NCBI RefSeq assembly: GCF_030053135.1
Contig: NZ_CP125652.1
Span: 4,086,501-4,150,500, forward strand
Source of the DNA: Rhizobium sp. BT04
GTDB lineage: Bacteria > Pseudomonadota > Alphaproteobacteria > Rhizobiales > Rhizobiaceae
DNA: 64,000 bases
Direction of reading: 5' to 3'
In this document: one piece after another, positions 1 to 10,408 of the stretch
Numbering within the stretch: the first letter of the stretch is position 1
Layout of the letters: every line of letters starts with the position of its first letter
Made by a program: the position numbers and the translations under genes
The notes under the pieces: generated by a model
The model's database searches: none
What the model saw: only the letters and a program-made list of their open reading frames with translations
Told to the model about the DNA's origin: nothing

Positions 1-2
1 CC

Positions 3-2012
<2,010 letters not shown>

Positions 2013-2031
2013 AAGCCGGGCAGCCCCAGGG

Positions 2032-2307
2032 TTAGTGATGATGCCGCCAGTGATCGCGGTAGATATAAGGCCCGTTCAGATCCCAGGCCATGCTCTGCAT
2101 CAACTCCGCACTCTGCGCCCGCGATTCGGCCCGCCGGTCGAGATCGATGCGCTGCAGGCAGGTGGCAAAACCATCCGTGCCGCGGCGGAAACCATAGCTC
2201 AGGCACCGCTGCTCATCCGCCGCCCGCCGCTCCTCCGGCGTCATCGTCTGGCAGGCGGAGAGGGTGGCCGTCACCGCGAGGAGAGTGATGAGAAGACGAG
2301 TACGCAT
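2032..2307 (-). CDS. small lipoprotein, unknown function
   Basis: A 91-residue protein starting MRTRLLITLLAVTATLSAC: a lipoprotein signal with lipobox LSAC, predicting signal peptidase II cleavage and lipidation. The mature part is short, charged, has two Cys residues (QRCLSYGF and FATCLQ) and ends in a His-rich tail (HWRHHH). I chose the ATG at 2307 because it places the signal peptide at the N-terminus; the frame is open 19 codons further upstream. It converges on ppdK, 19 bp away. No family recognised; the envelope location is inferred. Confidence 0.7.
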   Translation of the reverse strand: MRTRLLITLLAVTATLSACQTMTPEERRAADEQRCLSYGFRRGTDGFATCLQRIDLDRRAESRAQSAELMQSMAWDLNGPYIYRDHWRHHH

Positions 2308-2472
2308 CGGTGTATTCCTTGGCATGATCGCTCTGAGGAAAGTCCATTCGGGCGATGCCGTCAAGCGAGGGTATCTGGCGTCGCCGAGAAGGGGGCCGCA
2401 CGCACCACCTCTCCTACGTCACATGTGACGAGCACAGGTGAGGGAGAGCGAGCTTGATGCTCTCATCAGACT

Positions 2473-2670
2473 TCACGCTGCCCCAGCCGGATCCCCGATC
2501 GGCAGCAGCGCCGGATCAAGCGGCTTATCCTGCGGGTTCTTGGTATCGCCCGGGTCCTGCGCCGGCGTCAGCGGCGGTTTCTGCTGGATGGGGTCGGGAA
2601 TGCCGGGGGTTGGTGTCGGCCCGCGCGGCGTGTCGGCGTTCGGGGTCGGTATCGGGTCTCTGCTGGGCAT
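2473..2670 (-). CDS. small proline-rich hypothetical protein
   Basis: A 65-residue, low-complexity, Pro/Asp-rich protein (MPSRDPIPTPNADTPRGPTP at the start; no Cys, no membrane segment). The start is fixed by a very strong ribosome binding site, AAAAGGAGGCGACC directly before the ATG at 2670. The composition suggests a disordered protein. Similar short Pro-rich ORFs are common in rhizobia, but no function is known to me. The frame is open further upstream, which I take as chance. Confidence 0.55.
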   Translation of the reverse strand: MPSRDPIPTPNADTPRGPTPTPGIPDPIQQKPPLTPAQDPGDTKNPQDKPLDPALLPIGDPAGAA

Positions 2671-2792
2671 GGTCGCCTCCTTTTGAAAAAAGGAACGGCA
2701 GCCCCGGCAGATGGTTCCACTTTCGCCGCCCACCTTCCTATGCACAAGGGGGATTCCTCTGTATGAGGGGGCGCGCAAATATTGGAACGAGC

Positions 2793-3038
2793 ATGGCTAT
2801 CCGCGATCGATTTTCGAAGAAACTGAGCTGTCCGCAATGCGGCAATGAGGGCTTTGCCGAAGCCTCGGAAGTTGATGATCCCAAGCGCAAGCATCCGGAT
2901 TTCAAGGTCGATCAGCTGCCGCGCGGCTTCGGCGTGCAGCGCCCGTCCAATCACCAGGAAAACTTCATGATCAAATGCGAGTGCGGGCGCAAGTTTCCCT
3001 TCCGCAGCCTGGCTGAAGCCGCGGCGGAACGGCGCTAA
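2793..3038 (+). CDS. zinc-ribbon-like small protein
   Basis: An 81-residue protein with two Cys pairs, LSCPQCGNEGFAE near residue 10 and KCECGRKFPF near residue 62. This is the layout of a small zinc ribbon. The start MAIRDRFSKKL was chosen for length and composition; an ATG 10 codons upstream (2763) is possible. Nucleic-acid or protein binding would be typical of zinc ribbons, but nothing more specific can be said. It stands alone between two leftward genes. Confidence 0.6.
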   Translation: MAIRDRFSKKLSCPQCGNEGFAEASEVDDPKRKHPDFKVDQLPRGFGVQRPSNHQENFMIKCECGRKFPFRSLAEAAAERR

Positions 3039-3053
3039 AACTCACCGCGACGC

Positions 3054-3443
3054 TCAGATCCGCTCCAGCACTTCGATGAAGGCATCGGCAAAATGCGCCA
3101 GATGCGCGGTCTCTTCATCCGGCGCCTGCATGCGGATTTCGGTGCCGTTATGATCGAGCAATGCCAGCACGACGCGCATCTCGTTGCCGCCATCGGGAAT
3201 GCGCAGCACCGCGATGCGGCGGCAATCCTCGATTAGCCCCCCGGCCGGCAGGTCGAACAGCAGTTCGCCGCCCGAACGGTTCGCCGCCCGGCGCACCGCC
3301 TCGCAGAAGCCGGCATCGCCGCCGGCATAACCTTCGAGCGAAAGTTCGAGCTCGAGCAGCTCCATCGGCAGCATCGGCTCGGCGTGGTCGATCCCGCCAA
3401 GCGCAGACGCCTGCGGCCTTGCTGCCATCTCGGTTGAAATCAT
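3054..3443 (-). CDS. hypothetical protein (129 aa)
   Basis: An acidic soluble protein of 129 residues without signal peptide or membrane segment. It has a compositionally ordinary, probably globular alpha/beta pattern (EDCRRIAVLRIPDGGNEMRV, VVLALLDHNGTEIRM). The start at 3443 is preceded by AAGCAAGGAGAGACGGG, a good ribosome binding site. It converges on the zinc-ribbon gene. I do not recognise the family. Confidence 0.6.
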   Translation of the reverse strand: MISTEMAARPQASALGGIDHAEPMLPMELLELELSLEGYAGGDAGFCEAVRRAANRSGGELLFDLPAGGLIEDCRRIAVLRIPDGGNEMRVVLALLDHNGTEIRMQAPDEETAHLAHFADAFIEVLERI

Positions 3444-3604
3444 CCCGTCTCTCCTTGCTTTAAAATCGGAGATGAAACCGCGGCAGAATGACCCCTTTTT
3501 GACATATCAGCAAGGACTCATGAAGGAGGCGGCGCCTCCGCCCGTGAATTCATCGGATATTCCGAGACAACAGTTTCAATTCATCCGGATCGAAATCCAA
3601 GAAT

Positions 3605-3655
3605 AGAGCATGATCTCGTCCGAAAACCGCTTCACACTTTTCGGCATCATGCTCT
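3605..3655. repeat. dispersed 51-bp palindromic repeat, copy 1
   Basis: Inverted-repeat ends AGAGCATGAT / ATCATGCTCT enclose a core containing CCGAAAACCGCTTCACACTTTTCGG. An inverted copy with the same ends and core lies at 37955-38002, and a related GAAAACCGCTTCGCACTTTTC core at 50516-50540. This is a rhizobial intergenic repeat with no coding content. Confidence 0.75.
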
Positions 3656-3719
3656 AAACAGGGTTATGGCGATTTGCGTGGTCGAACGCGCGGGCGCTGA
3701 CGAGCAACCGGTAAGTTTG

Positions 3720-4628
3720 ATGGCCATCCGCTTCGACCGCCCCGTTTCCAACGCCGCCCGCTTTTCGCGGCTGCTCGGGGCGTTTTCCCTGGTGCTGGCG
3801 CTGGCGGTGCTGATCGCCCATCGTTTCGGCGGCCTCGCCACCCCCTATCTCGTGCTGCTGCTGATTGCCGCCGCCGGCTGCGCGCTGCTGGCCGCCTTGC
3901 TTGCCGCGCTCGGGCTGCGCAGCCTCTGGGTGACGGGCGCCGAAGGCGGGCTGGCGGCGCTCGCCGCCCTGATCTATGCCGCCTTTCCGCTTGGCCTCGG
4001 CGCCCTTGCCGCCGAGCGTTACATGACGCTGCCTGACATTCACGACGTCTCCACCGATCCGGCCTCGGCTCCGGACTGGCTGTCGCCGCCGCACGCCGAT
4101 CAGATCTGGCTGAAGCGCAACATTGAGGTGACGCCCGAGGATCGCGAAAAGCAGATGGCAGCCTATCCCGAACTCACCGGCCGGCGTTACGAGGGCGCGC
4201 TCGACCGCGTGCTGGAAGCGGTGCGCAAGGTCGCCAAGCAGAGCGGCTTCACGATCGTCAAGACAACAGGCACCACCGAGCCGGACCGCGACCCCGAGGA
4301 CAAACCGGCAAAACCTCAGCCCGGCGATGACGCCGTTGCCGATGCGCCGGGCATCATCCCCGTGCCGACGCCGCGCCCCTATGACGACGATGTCGCCAAG
4401 CTGATCCGCGGCGCCAATGGCGTGACGCTGCAGGCGACCAACCGCACGCTGATCCTCGGCCTGCGCTTCGATATATTGATCCGCCTGCGCGAAGAGGCCG
4501 AAACCACCTTCGTCGACATCCGCGTCGCCTCCCGCTACGGCCAACACGACCTCGGCTTCAGCGCCGCAATCGCCGGCGATTATCTGAAGGCGCTGGATGC
4601 CGAGCTGTTGGGAATTGCGGGTGGGTGA
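3720..4628 (+). CDS. DUF1499-type membrane protein
   Basis: A 302-residue protein. The N-terminal 110 residues contain about three hydrophobic helices (LLGAFSLVLALAVLIAH; LVLLLIAAAGCALLAALLAA; GLAALAALIYAAFPLGLGAL), followed by a soluble part beginning LPDIHDVSTDPASAPDWL. The C-terminal region has the alternating pattern and the VDIRVASRYGQHDLGFS segment that I associate with DUF1499 proteins. Start: ATG 3720 (MAIRFDRPVSN); an in-frame ATG at 3666 would add 18 residues lacking membrane character. Function unknown; an inner-membrane location is inferred. Confidence 0.7.
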   Translation: MAIRFDRPVSNAARFSRLLGAFSLVLALAVLIAHRFGGLATPYLVLLLIAAAGCALLAALLAALGLRSLWVTGAEGGLAALAALIYAAFPLGLGALAAERYMTLPDIHDVSTDPASAPDWLSPPHADQIWLKRNIEVTPEDREKQMAAYPELTGRRYEGALDRVLEAVRKVAKQSGFTIVKTTGTTEPDRDPEDKPAKPQPGDDAVADAPGIIPVPTPRPYDDDVAKLIRGANGVTLQATNRTLILGLRFDILIRLREEAETTFVDIRVASRYGQHDLGFSAAIAGDYLKALDAELLGIAGG

Positions 4629-4816
4629 GCAACGGTGGCGCAAAGCGCCAGCAATCGATCCGGCGAATCGATTGCAGTTGCGAACGCCCTGAGCCCAAGC
4701 GAAGGGCCGGGATACGGTGCGGCAGATTCGACGCCCATACGGTGCCGCCGCAGGCGGCGGCCCCTTCTTCAAGCCCGCCGAGGAAGGAATGACGGCGAAG
4801 GGCGTGCCCTGTCAGC

Positions 4817-4984
4817 CCCCTCTGCCCTGCCGGGCATCTCCCCCACAGGTGGGGAGATCACAAGTGGCTTGAACTTCCTGCCCATCTACCGTTTCGCCGT
4901 GTTGGACGCCCATTGTTTGGGGAAGTCAGTGAACCCAGCCGATCTCCCCACCTGTGGGGGAGATGCCCGGCAGGGCAGAGGGGG
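4817..4984. repeat. long inverted repeat (43-nt arms), rhizobial intergenic element
   Basis: The left arm 4817-4859 begins CCCCTCTGCCCTGCCGGGCA and the right arm 4941-4984 ends with its reverse complement, so the arms are near-perfect over about 43 nt around an 81-nt centre. Each arm also carries the internal palindrome ATCTCCCC(C)AC-AGGTGGGGAGAT. It lies directly before a RIME-like element, making a composite intergenic mosaic between two genes. Confidence 0.75.
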
Positions 4985-5003
4985 TATTACGGCGCGCCGA
5001 CCA

Positions 5004-5143
5004 GCCCCTCATCCGGCTGCCGCCACCTTCTCCCCGTAAACGGGGCGAAGGGGAATCGCCGCAACCTCTCCGTTCCTCGCCGACCTATCGCAGGGCACGT
5101 CCCCTCTCCCAGCGAGCGGGGAGAGGGTTAGGGTGAGGGGCAG
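5004..5143. repeat. RIME-like intergenic mosaic element, copy 1
   Basis: Starts GCCCCTCATCCGGCTGCCG and ends GAGGGTTAGGGTGAGGGGC. Inside are CCCCGTAAACGGGGCGAAGG and a palindromic GGGGAGAGG region. The same blocks recur at 13873-14050, 22076-22254 and 63752-63896. It resembles the Rhizobium-specific intergenic mosaic element family. Confidence 0.8.
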
Positions 5144-5169
5144 CCATCCGCGCGAAGGCAGCCACCCCC

Positions 5170-6891
5170 TCACTCCACCACCAACCACCCCGTATACCGC
5201 ACCACCAACCCCGTCAGCCGCCCACCAATTTCCACATGGAAGTGGAACCGCCCATCCCGCTCCTCCTCATAGGTATCGCCACCCGGCGCCAGAAACATCG
5301 GCAGCGGAATGCCGCAAAACCGCCAGCCGCGCACCACGAGCCGCAGCTTTTCCCCATCCGGCACCGGCGCCATCAGCACTCGGAACGGCCCGAACACCTC
5401 GGCGAGCAGATGCCGGTCGCGGCCCTTGCCCTCGGCCTGCCAGCTGCGGAACACCGTGCCGCCGAAATCGCGTGTCCAGATCTCCTTGTCGCCATCGGCA
5501 ACGAAACGCACCGTGACCGGCACATCCTCGCCCGCCTTGGGAAAGCCGATCACCCCAGCGACGATCCTGGCCAGCAGCCCGCCGCCGCGCTCGATCCGCG
5601 CCCGGCCGGAGGCGACGCGCGCCCCGCCCGCATGCAGGGCTGAAATGGCCGGCGGCAGCCGCTCCCAGGCGCTGCCGAGGATTCTCTGGTAGAGCGGCAG
5701 GGGCGTCTCCTCGTTTTCCATCCTGATGCCGGATGTGATCGAAAACCGCCGGAAGGCCGATTCGAAATCTTCAAGCTGCAATTCCCCCGCCGCCGGCCGG
5801 GCGCCATTCTCCGGCCGCACGCCGCTCAGCAGCCGGCGCACCAGCGCGTCGACGCCGACGATGGGAATGAACGGCCCGTCATCACCTTCGGCAATTAGAT
5901 GCCAGCCGCAGGACAGCCGCTTTCCCGCGTGATCGATGCCACTGACGCGGACGAACATGCCGCCGCGATGTTCGCCGATCGCGAAAGCGTGGCTGGCGCG
6001 CTGCAGCAGCCGCGCAAACGGCAGCAGCGACGGCAGGAGCCGGAGGCGGACGAGCCTGGCCGCAAGGCTGAGCAAGTGCTGCAGCGGCTGCGGCTCCGTG
6101 CCGACACCGGTGAAGCTGGATTTGAGATCGGCAAGGTGCTGCGGCAGCAGCGTGAGATCCGGTGCATCGACCAGCAGGAATTTTCGGCTGCGCAGCGGCG
6201 TGCCCCCCGGCGGCGCCACCGTCACCCGCATCGCATCGATCAGCCCGCGCCTAGAGGCCGGCCGCCCATCGCGCAGCACCGTGACTTGTCTGCCGGCATA
6301 GGTGGCGATCGCTCTCACGACATTGAGCCCGATGCGCACATGCGCCGACGGGGCAATGCCCGCCGAGACACATTCGATCCGGGAGAAATGCGGCGCCATC
6401 GCATCAAGTGCTGCGAAGGAGAGGGCGGGCAGGCTGCTGAGCCCTGACAGCGCGAAGGTGCCCTGGGCCTTGGCCGCAGCATCGAGCCCGCTGATGCCGG
6501 CGACGAAACCGGTGCTATCGGCGATATCGGCATAATCGATGCCGAGGCCGATGCAGGCCTCGACCACCTTATAGGCATCCTTCCCGAAGGTCTGGAACGG
6601 CCCCGAGGCATCGATGACGAGATGAGGCCTCAGCCGCGTCAGCTGTTCGGTGAGATCGCCGTCTCGATCGAAGCTGACGGCCTGCACCATCGCGCCGAGA
6701 TTGTTGCTTCCCAGGCCCTCGGCTCCATCTTTTGGGGTCCGGAGATCTGCAACGAAATCGTCAGCCTTTTCAAGCGAGCGCCCCGCAACCAGCAATCTCA
6801 GCCTGGGTTGATCGCCAAGCAGCCGGGCAAGCCGCCCGCCGAAAGTGCCGTACCCGCCGATGATGAGAACACAAAATCTCTCGCCGCTCAT
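5170..6891 (-). CDS. saccharopine dehydrogenase-like protein with DUF4166
   Basis: A 573-residue protein. The N-terminal Rossmann fold has LIIGGYGTFGGRLARLL (residues 9-25), and VIDASGPFQTFGKDAYKVVEACIGLGIDYADIAD is typical of saccharopine-dehydrogenase-type NAD(P) domains. The last about 180 residues match my memory of DUF4166, from TSGIRMENEETPLPLYQRILG to the end. Substrate unknown; probably an NAD(P)-dependent oxidoreductase. The start ATG at 6891 overlaps the stop of the upstream DCC-protein gene by 4 bp (ATGA), so the two are translationally coupled in a leftward operon. Function is inferred only at family level. Confidence 0.85.
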   Translation of the reverse strand: MSGERFCVLIIGGYGTFGGRLARLLGDQPRLRLLVAGRSLEKADDFVADLRTPKDGAEGLGSNNLGAMVQAVSFDRDGDLTEQLTRLRPHLVIDASGPFQTFGKDAYKVVEACIGLGIDYADIADSTGFVAGISGLDAAAKAQGTFALSGLSSLPALSFAALDAMAPHFSRIECVSAGIAPSAHVRIGLNVVRAIATYAGRQVTVLRDGRPASRRGLIDAMRVTVAPPGGTPLRSRKFLLVDAPDLTLLPQHLADLKSSFTGVGTEPQPLQHLLSLAARLVRLRLLPSLLPFARLLQRASHAFAIGEHRGGMFVRVSGIDHAGKRLSCGWHLIAEGDDGPFIPIVGVDALVRRLLSGVRPENGARPAAGELQLEDFESAFRRFSITSGIRMENEETPLPLYQRILGSAWERLPPAISALHAGGARVASGRARIERGGGLLARIVAGVIGFPKAGEDVPVTVRFVADGDKEIWTRDFGGTVFRSWQAEGKGRDRHLLAEVFGPFRVLMAPVPDGEKLRLVVRGWRFCGIPLPMFLAPGGDTYEEERDGRFHFHVEIGGRLTGLVVRYTGWLVVE

Positions 6892-7346
6892 GCAATGAAC
6901 CGGCTTCGCTGCTCCGGCGTCGGCACCATGCAGCTTTGCCGCCCGGCGATCTTCAGCCTGTTGCGGGCGATGAATTCATAGAGCGCATCGGCCGCCCGCC
7001 GCGGCAGCAGCCGGAAGAGTTTGATCAGCGAATAGGGAAAGCCGAGGCCCGCCACCATGCGGATCGAGCCGTCGGATTTGAAGAAGGCGCGGCCGTTTTC
7101 GATCAGGATATTGGTCTCGTAGTCGCGCGCGTGCAGCCCGTAATGCCGGTAGAGCGCTTGGCCGAGCGGCGTCTGCGCCGCGAGGAACCGGTATCGCTGC
7201 CGCTTGTCATGTTTCAGCGCGAATTTCACCCAGCCGGAGCAGAACACGCATTCGCCATCGAAGACGATCAGCGGCCGGTCGTCGGCAAAACCGGGCACAT
7301 CGGCATCGCTGCGATAGCTGTAATCGGATTGCGGCTTCATCGTCAT
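6888..7346 (-). CDS. DCC-family thiol-disulfide oxidoreductase (DUF393)
   Basis: A 152-residue protein of the DCC family, thioredoxin-like proteins named for the motif D-x-x-C-x-x-C. Here D30-G-E-C33-V-F-C36 lies in LIVFDGECVFCSGWVKF. The family-typical RYRFLAAQTPLGQALYRHYGL and LIENGRAFFKSDGSIRMV follow, as does GFPYSLIKLFRLLPR. It is the first gene of the two-gene leftward operon with the saccharopine-dehydrogenase-like gene. The redox role is inferred from the conserved cysteines; the partner is unknown. Confidence 0.88.
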   Translation of the reverse strand: MTMKPQSDYSYRSDADVPGFADDRPLIVFDGECVFCSGWVKFALKHDKRQRYRFLAAQTPLGQALYRHYGLHARDYETNILIENGRAFFKSDGSIRMVAGLGFPYSLIKLFRLLPRRAADALYEFIARNRLKIAGRQSCMVPTPEQRSRFIA

Positions 7347-7376
7347 GTCCCCATCCTCATGACCCCACCCTCATAT

Positions 7377-8288
7377 TCATGCCGTCGGCCGGTAGAGGGC
7401 GGCAAGCGAAGGCGGCCCATCCGCCGCGATCTCGCCGCGCTCCATGAGATGCTCGATATGGGCGAGCACGGAAAGGGCCGCCGCCCCATGCAGCTTCGGA
7501 TCGGTATCGCGATAGATCACCTTCACCATCTCGGCAATCCGCTGGTCGCCTGCCTGGACACGCGCCAGCACCGCCTGCTCGCGCCTGAGGCGATGCGCCT
7601 TCAGCGCCCTGAGGAACCTGGCAGGCTCCGTCACCGGCCCGCCATGGCCGGGCAGCAACAGGCCGTCCTCGCGCTCAATCAGCCGGTCGAGCGAGGTCAT
7701 GTAATCCGCCATCGAACCATCCGGCGGCGCGACGATCGAGGTCGACCAGGCCATGACGTGATCGCCGGAGAAGAGGATGTCGCGGCCTTCAAGCGCAAAG
7801 GCGGCATGATTGGCCGTATGCCCCGGCGTCAGCACCGCGCTCAGCGACCAGCCATCACCCGACAGGGTCTGACCGTCACTGAGCGTTATATCGGGCACGA
7901 AGGATAGATCCGAGCTTTCGGAGAAGGGATTGATCTCGCCATCCCTGAGCGACCGCGCCGGCCGGTGCGGCCCTTGCCCCACCGTCACCGCCCCCGTTGC
8001 CGCCTGCAACCGCTTGGAAAGCGGCGAGTGGTCGCGGTGCGTGTGGCTGACGAAGATATGCGTCACCGCGCGGTCGCCAAGCGCTGCCATCAGCGCCTGA
8101 TAATGCGCCTCATCCTCCGGCCCGGGATCGATGACCGCGACCGAGGAAGCGCCGACAATATAGCTGTTGGTGCCGAAAAAGGTGAAAGGACCGGGATTGT
8201 TCACTGTAACCCGCTCGACCCCTGAAACAACCGGCACGGCCTGCCCATAGGCCGGCTCGAAAGCGAGGTCGAATGCGGGACTGTCCAT
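7377..8288 (-). CDS. MBL-fold metallo-hydrolase
   Basis: A 303-residue metallo-beta-lactamase-fold hydrolase. The metal-binding motif HTHRDH (H82, H84, D86, H87) lies in HIFVSHTHRDHSPLSK. VLTPGHTANHAAF gives a further metal His, FSGDHVMAW the bridging Asp, and LLLPGHGGP the distal His. A C-terminal helical extension (LKAHRLRREQAVLARV onward) resembles the winged-helix tail of LACTB2-like proteins. Start: ATG 8288; an ATG 11 codons upstream (8321) is possible. It lies just downstream of, and in the same direction as, nothing obvious; the DCC operon begins 30 bp further on. Substrate unknown. Confidence 0.88.
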   Translation of the reverse strand: MDSPAFDLAFEPAYGQAVPVVSGVERVTVNNPGPFTFFGTNSYIVGASSVAVIDPGPEDEAHYQALMAALGDRAVTHIFVSHTHRDHSPLSKRLQAATGAVTVGQGPHRPARSLRDGEINPFSESSDLSFVPDITLSDGQTLSGDGWSLSAVLTPGHTANHAAFALEGRDILFSGDHVMAWSTSIVAPPDGSMADYMTSLDRLIEREDGLLLPGHGGPVTEPARFLRALKAHRLRREQAVLARVQAGDQRIAEMVKVIYRDTDPKLHGAAALSVLAHIEHLMERGEIAADGPPSLAALYRPTA

Positions 8289-8450
8289 GAAGGAATGATC
8301 TCGGGCCAATGACGTCGCCACTTCCTAGCACGACGGCGGGTGCTGCGCAGCGCATAAATCTGCGCCGGGTTAAACTTAGTCATTGTGACAGGCGAAGAGC
8401 TTTGCTAATCAGGCGTCGATTTGAGCAAGCGGTTTCCGCTCAAGCTCTGG

Positions 8451-8524
8451 TGGGGCGTCGCCAAGCGGTAAGGCAACGGTTTTTGGTACCGTCATCCCTG
8501 GTTCGAATCCAGGCGCCCCAGCCA
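8451..8524 (+). tRNA. tRNA-Gln (anticodon TTG)
   Basis: The 74-nt cloverleaf has acceptor arms TGGGGCG / CGCCCCA with discriminator G and an encoded CCA. The anticodon arm is ACGGT-TTTTGGT-ACCGT (anticodon TTG), and the T-arm CCTGG-TTCGAAT-CCAGG is perfect. It marks the left edge of an AT-richer island (8.6-12.8 kb). tRNA 3' ends are common integration targets, but no repeat of its 3' end is visible downstream. Confidence 0.96.
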
Positions 8525-8669
8525 CGATTTTTGTTTGCTTGTCACTTCCCTCTAAAGTTTCGTCCCTCAAAGCGGCAACGATCACCCTCTGCCGCCGAAA
8601 TCATATGATGAAACGGCTTCCGAGAACATAACGAAGCAGCTAGCGTGGCAGCGACGCTAGTGGTGGATA

Positions 8670-9152
8670 ATGAACGAGAGATTTGCAGAAATCGTTGCAC
8701 GGCTTCCGGAACGCTTCGAAGAACTCATGCGCATGACCCCGGTTAGGAACGGGATAGCGCGTCCGGATATGAAAGGGTCAGGTGTCTATTTGTTTTCGGA
8801 ACAAATGGTAGACAACGAAGCGCCGCTGTACGTCGGCCGCACAGATCGCCTCGATAAGCGATATCGTGAACATACCGGGCAAAGCTCCGATCACAACAAG
8901 GCGCCTTTCGCGTTCAAGCTCGCTCGCATCGAGACGGGGAGACTTAGAGCTCCCTATCGAAGGGGCGGTGAAACGCGAGCCGCTCTAATGACCGATCCTG
9001 ATTTCGTGGCTGTGTTCCGGCGCTGTCTGCAGCGCGTTTCCACTATGAATTTTCGTTATGTTTTGGAGGCCGACCCGACCACGCAATGCCTTCTCGAAGT
9101 CTATTGTTCCGTCGCTCTCCAGTCTCAACACAACACCTGGAAGAATCACTAG
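8670..9152 (+). CDS. GIY-YIG nuclease-like protein
   Basis: A 160-residue protein with GIY-YIG landmarks: SGVYLFSE around residue 36 (G-V-Y for GIY), LYVGRTDRLDKRYREH around residue 51 (Y-V-G for YIG, plus the conserved Arg and His), and LLEVYCSVAL near the C-terminus, where the family has its metal-binding Glu. The length is close to a single catalytic domain. It would cut or nick DNA if active. It is the first gene after tRNA-Gln, in an AT-richer stretch, which suggests acquired DNA. The remote similarity makes activity uncertain. Confidence 0.65.
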   Translation: MNERFAEIVARLPERFEELMRMTPVRNGIARPDMKGSGVYLFSEQMVDNEAPLYVGRTDRLDKRYREHTGQSSDHNKAPFAFKLARIETGRLRAPYRRGGETRAALMTDPDFVAVFRRCLQRVSTMNFRYVLEADPTTQCLLEVYCSVALQSQHNTWKNH

Positions 9153-9416
9153 CTCGCTCTAGAGTCACGTAGTTGAGCAGCCAGCCCGATGTTTCGCCAT
9201 CGAGCCCGGCTGGTAACCAGCCCTCCGCTGAACTGTTCCAGCGCGTCATCACCATCAACATGGAAACCATGACGATCGTGAAGTCATTGCCAATGTTGAA
9301 TATTTGAGGGCAGGTTACCGGATACTTTCTCCCGTTGCCTTATCAATCGGTGTATTGCTATTCAGCGACTCTATTCTATACATGGTTGCATCGGGCGCTG
9401 AGGATTGGGGGATTAG

Positions 9417-10274
9417 GTGTTACTGGAAGTTAAATTTGAGGGCGGGCTAGCGGAACAACACAAAATTCCAGCATATGAGGGGACAAAGTCGCTAGAAGGC
9501 CTCACTAGGTCGATGTTGATTGTAGCGAATTTCCTTGTGGAAGGTCGGGTTCGTCGAAAGGAATTTGGCCGAATACCTTTGACTTTCAATCTCCTTGCGC
9601 AACGCCCAGGAAGCTTTGAGTCACTTTATGAGATTGGTTACCAGGCGGCAGTCATTGGTGCACCCGTTGCCGGAGGACTTGCACTGGGTGCAGGCGGCAA
9701 CCTTCTCTATGATCTTTTCAAAGTCGTCTACAGACGTGTGACCGGCGGAAACGAGGAAGCCATTCCTGCATCCGTGCAAGAATTGGAGGTGGAGCGCGGT
9801 GGCGACGTTGCCGCGCTAATTGAAGCGGTGGAACCCTCAGTCCGGCTGGGGCATAACGTGATCAATCACGGGGTAATGAACATCAATCTCAATGTTCAAG
9901 CTGCTGCTCCTGCTCCAATTGTGCAGTTCAATCCTCAAACCAAACAGTACATGTGGGAAAGTGTTATCAACAATGACATTCGCTTGAAGCTATTCAGCAT
10001 GGCCAGTTTCAATGCGAACCAAGGGACAGGACGCGCCTTCGATCTGGAGGAGGGTAGATCAGTGCCGTTTGAACTGGGTTCAGACGTAGATAGGCTGAGT
10101 GTTGATACGTTGTTAGGAAGTATTTCCTCCTATACGCGTCGAAAGCGTCTTGGGGATGATCTTAGGTCCGCCGTCGCGGTAATGTACACGTCCGTCGAAG
10201 CCGCCGATGGGCGTATTAAAAAAATACGAATTCTCGCAGTTAGAAATGAAATTCAAGATTTTGGAAGGCGTTAG
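9417..10274 (+). CDS. hypothetical protein (285 aa), island gene
   Basis: I do not recognise the family. The start is GTG 9417 (GTGTTACTGGAAGTT, preceded by GGGGGATTAG). The first about 80 residues are a soluble alpha/beta region. A glycine-rich hydrophobic stretch (AAVIGAPVAGGLALGAGGNL) around residues 79-98 could be one or two membrane or pore helices. A C-terminal soluble part carries the Asn-rich INHGVMNINLNVQ segment and ends in a basic tail. Base composition is clearly more AT-rich than in the flanking core genes. The setting between a GIY-YIG protein and a PIN-GNAT module suggests an accessory or defence role, which is inference only. Confidence 0.6.
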   Translation: MLLEVKFEGGLAEQHKIPAYEGTKSLEGLTRSMLIVANFLVEGRVRRKEFGRIPLTFNLLAQRPGSFESLYEIGYQAAVIGAPVAGGLALGAGGNLLYDLFKVVYRRVTGGNEEAIPASVQELEVERGGDVAALIEAVEPSVRLGHNVINHGVMNINLNVQAAAPAPIVQFNPQTKQYMWESVINNDIRLKLFSMASFNANQGTGRAFDLEEGRSVPFELGSDVDRLSVDTLLGSISSYTRRKRLGDDLRSAVAVMYTSVEAADGRIKKIRILAVRNEIQDFGRR

Positions 10275-10408
10275 ATTGCGGTCTTTTCTTGCGATCTGTA
10301 AAATCCAATGTGACACCTTTTCTATGGCGTCACAGTGCCTACATGCGCTCGGTTGCCAGCTGCGCGCGTGCCGCCACGGAGTGGGCGACGGCGTAATGAC
10401 TGAGCGCA

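Noticed and set aside
2305..2364. Longer start for the 91-aa lipoprotein
   Set aside because: Would bury the lipoprotein signal peptide 19 residues inside the protein.
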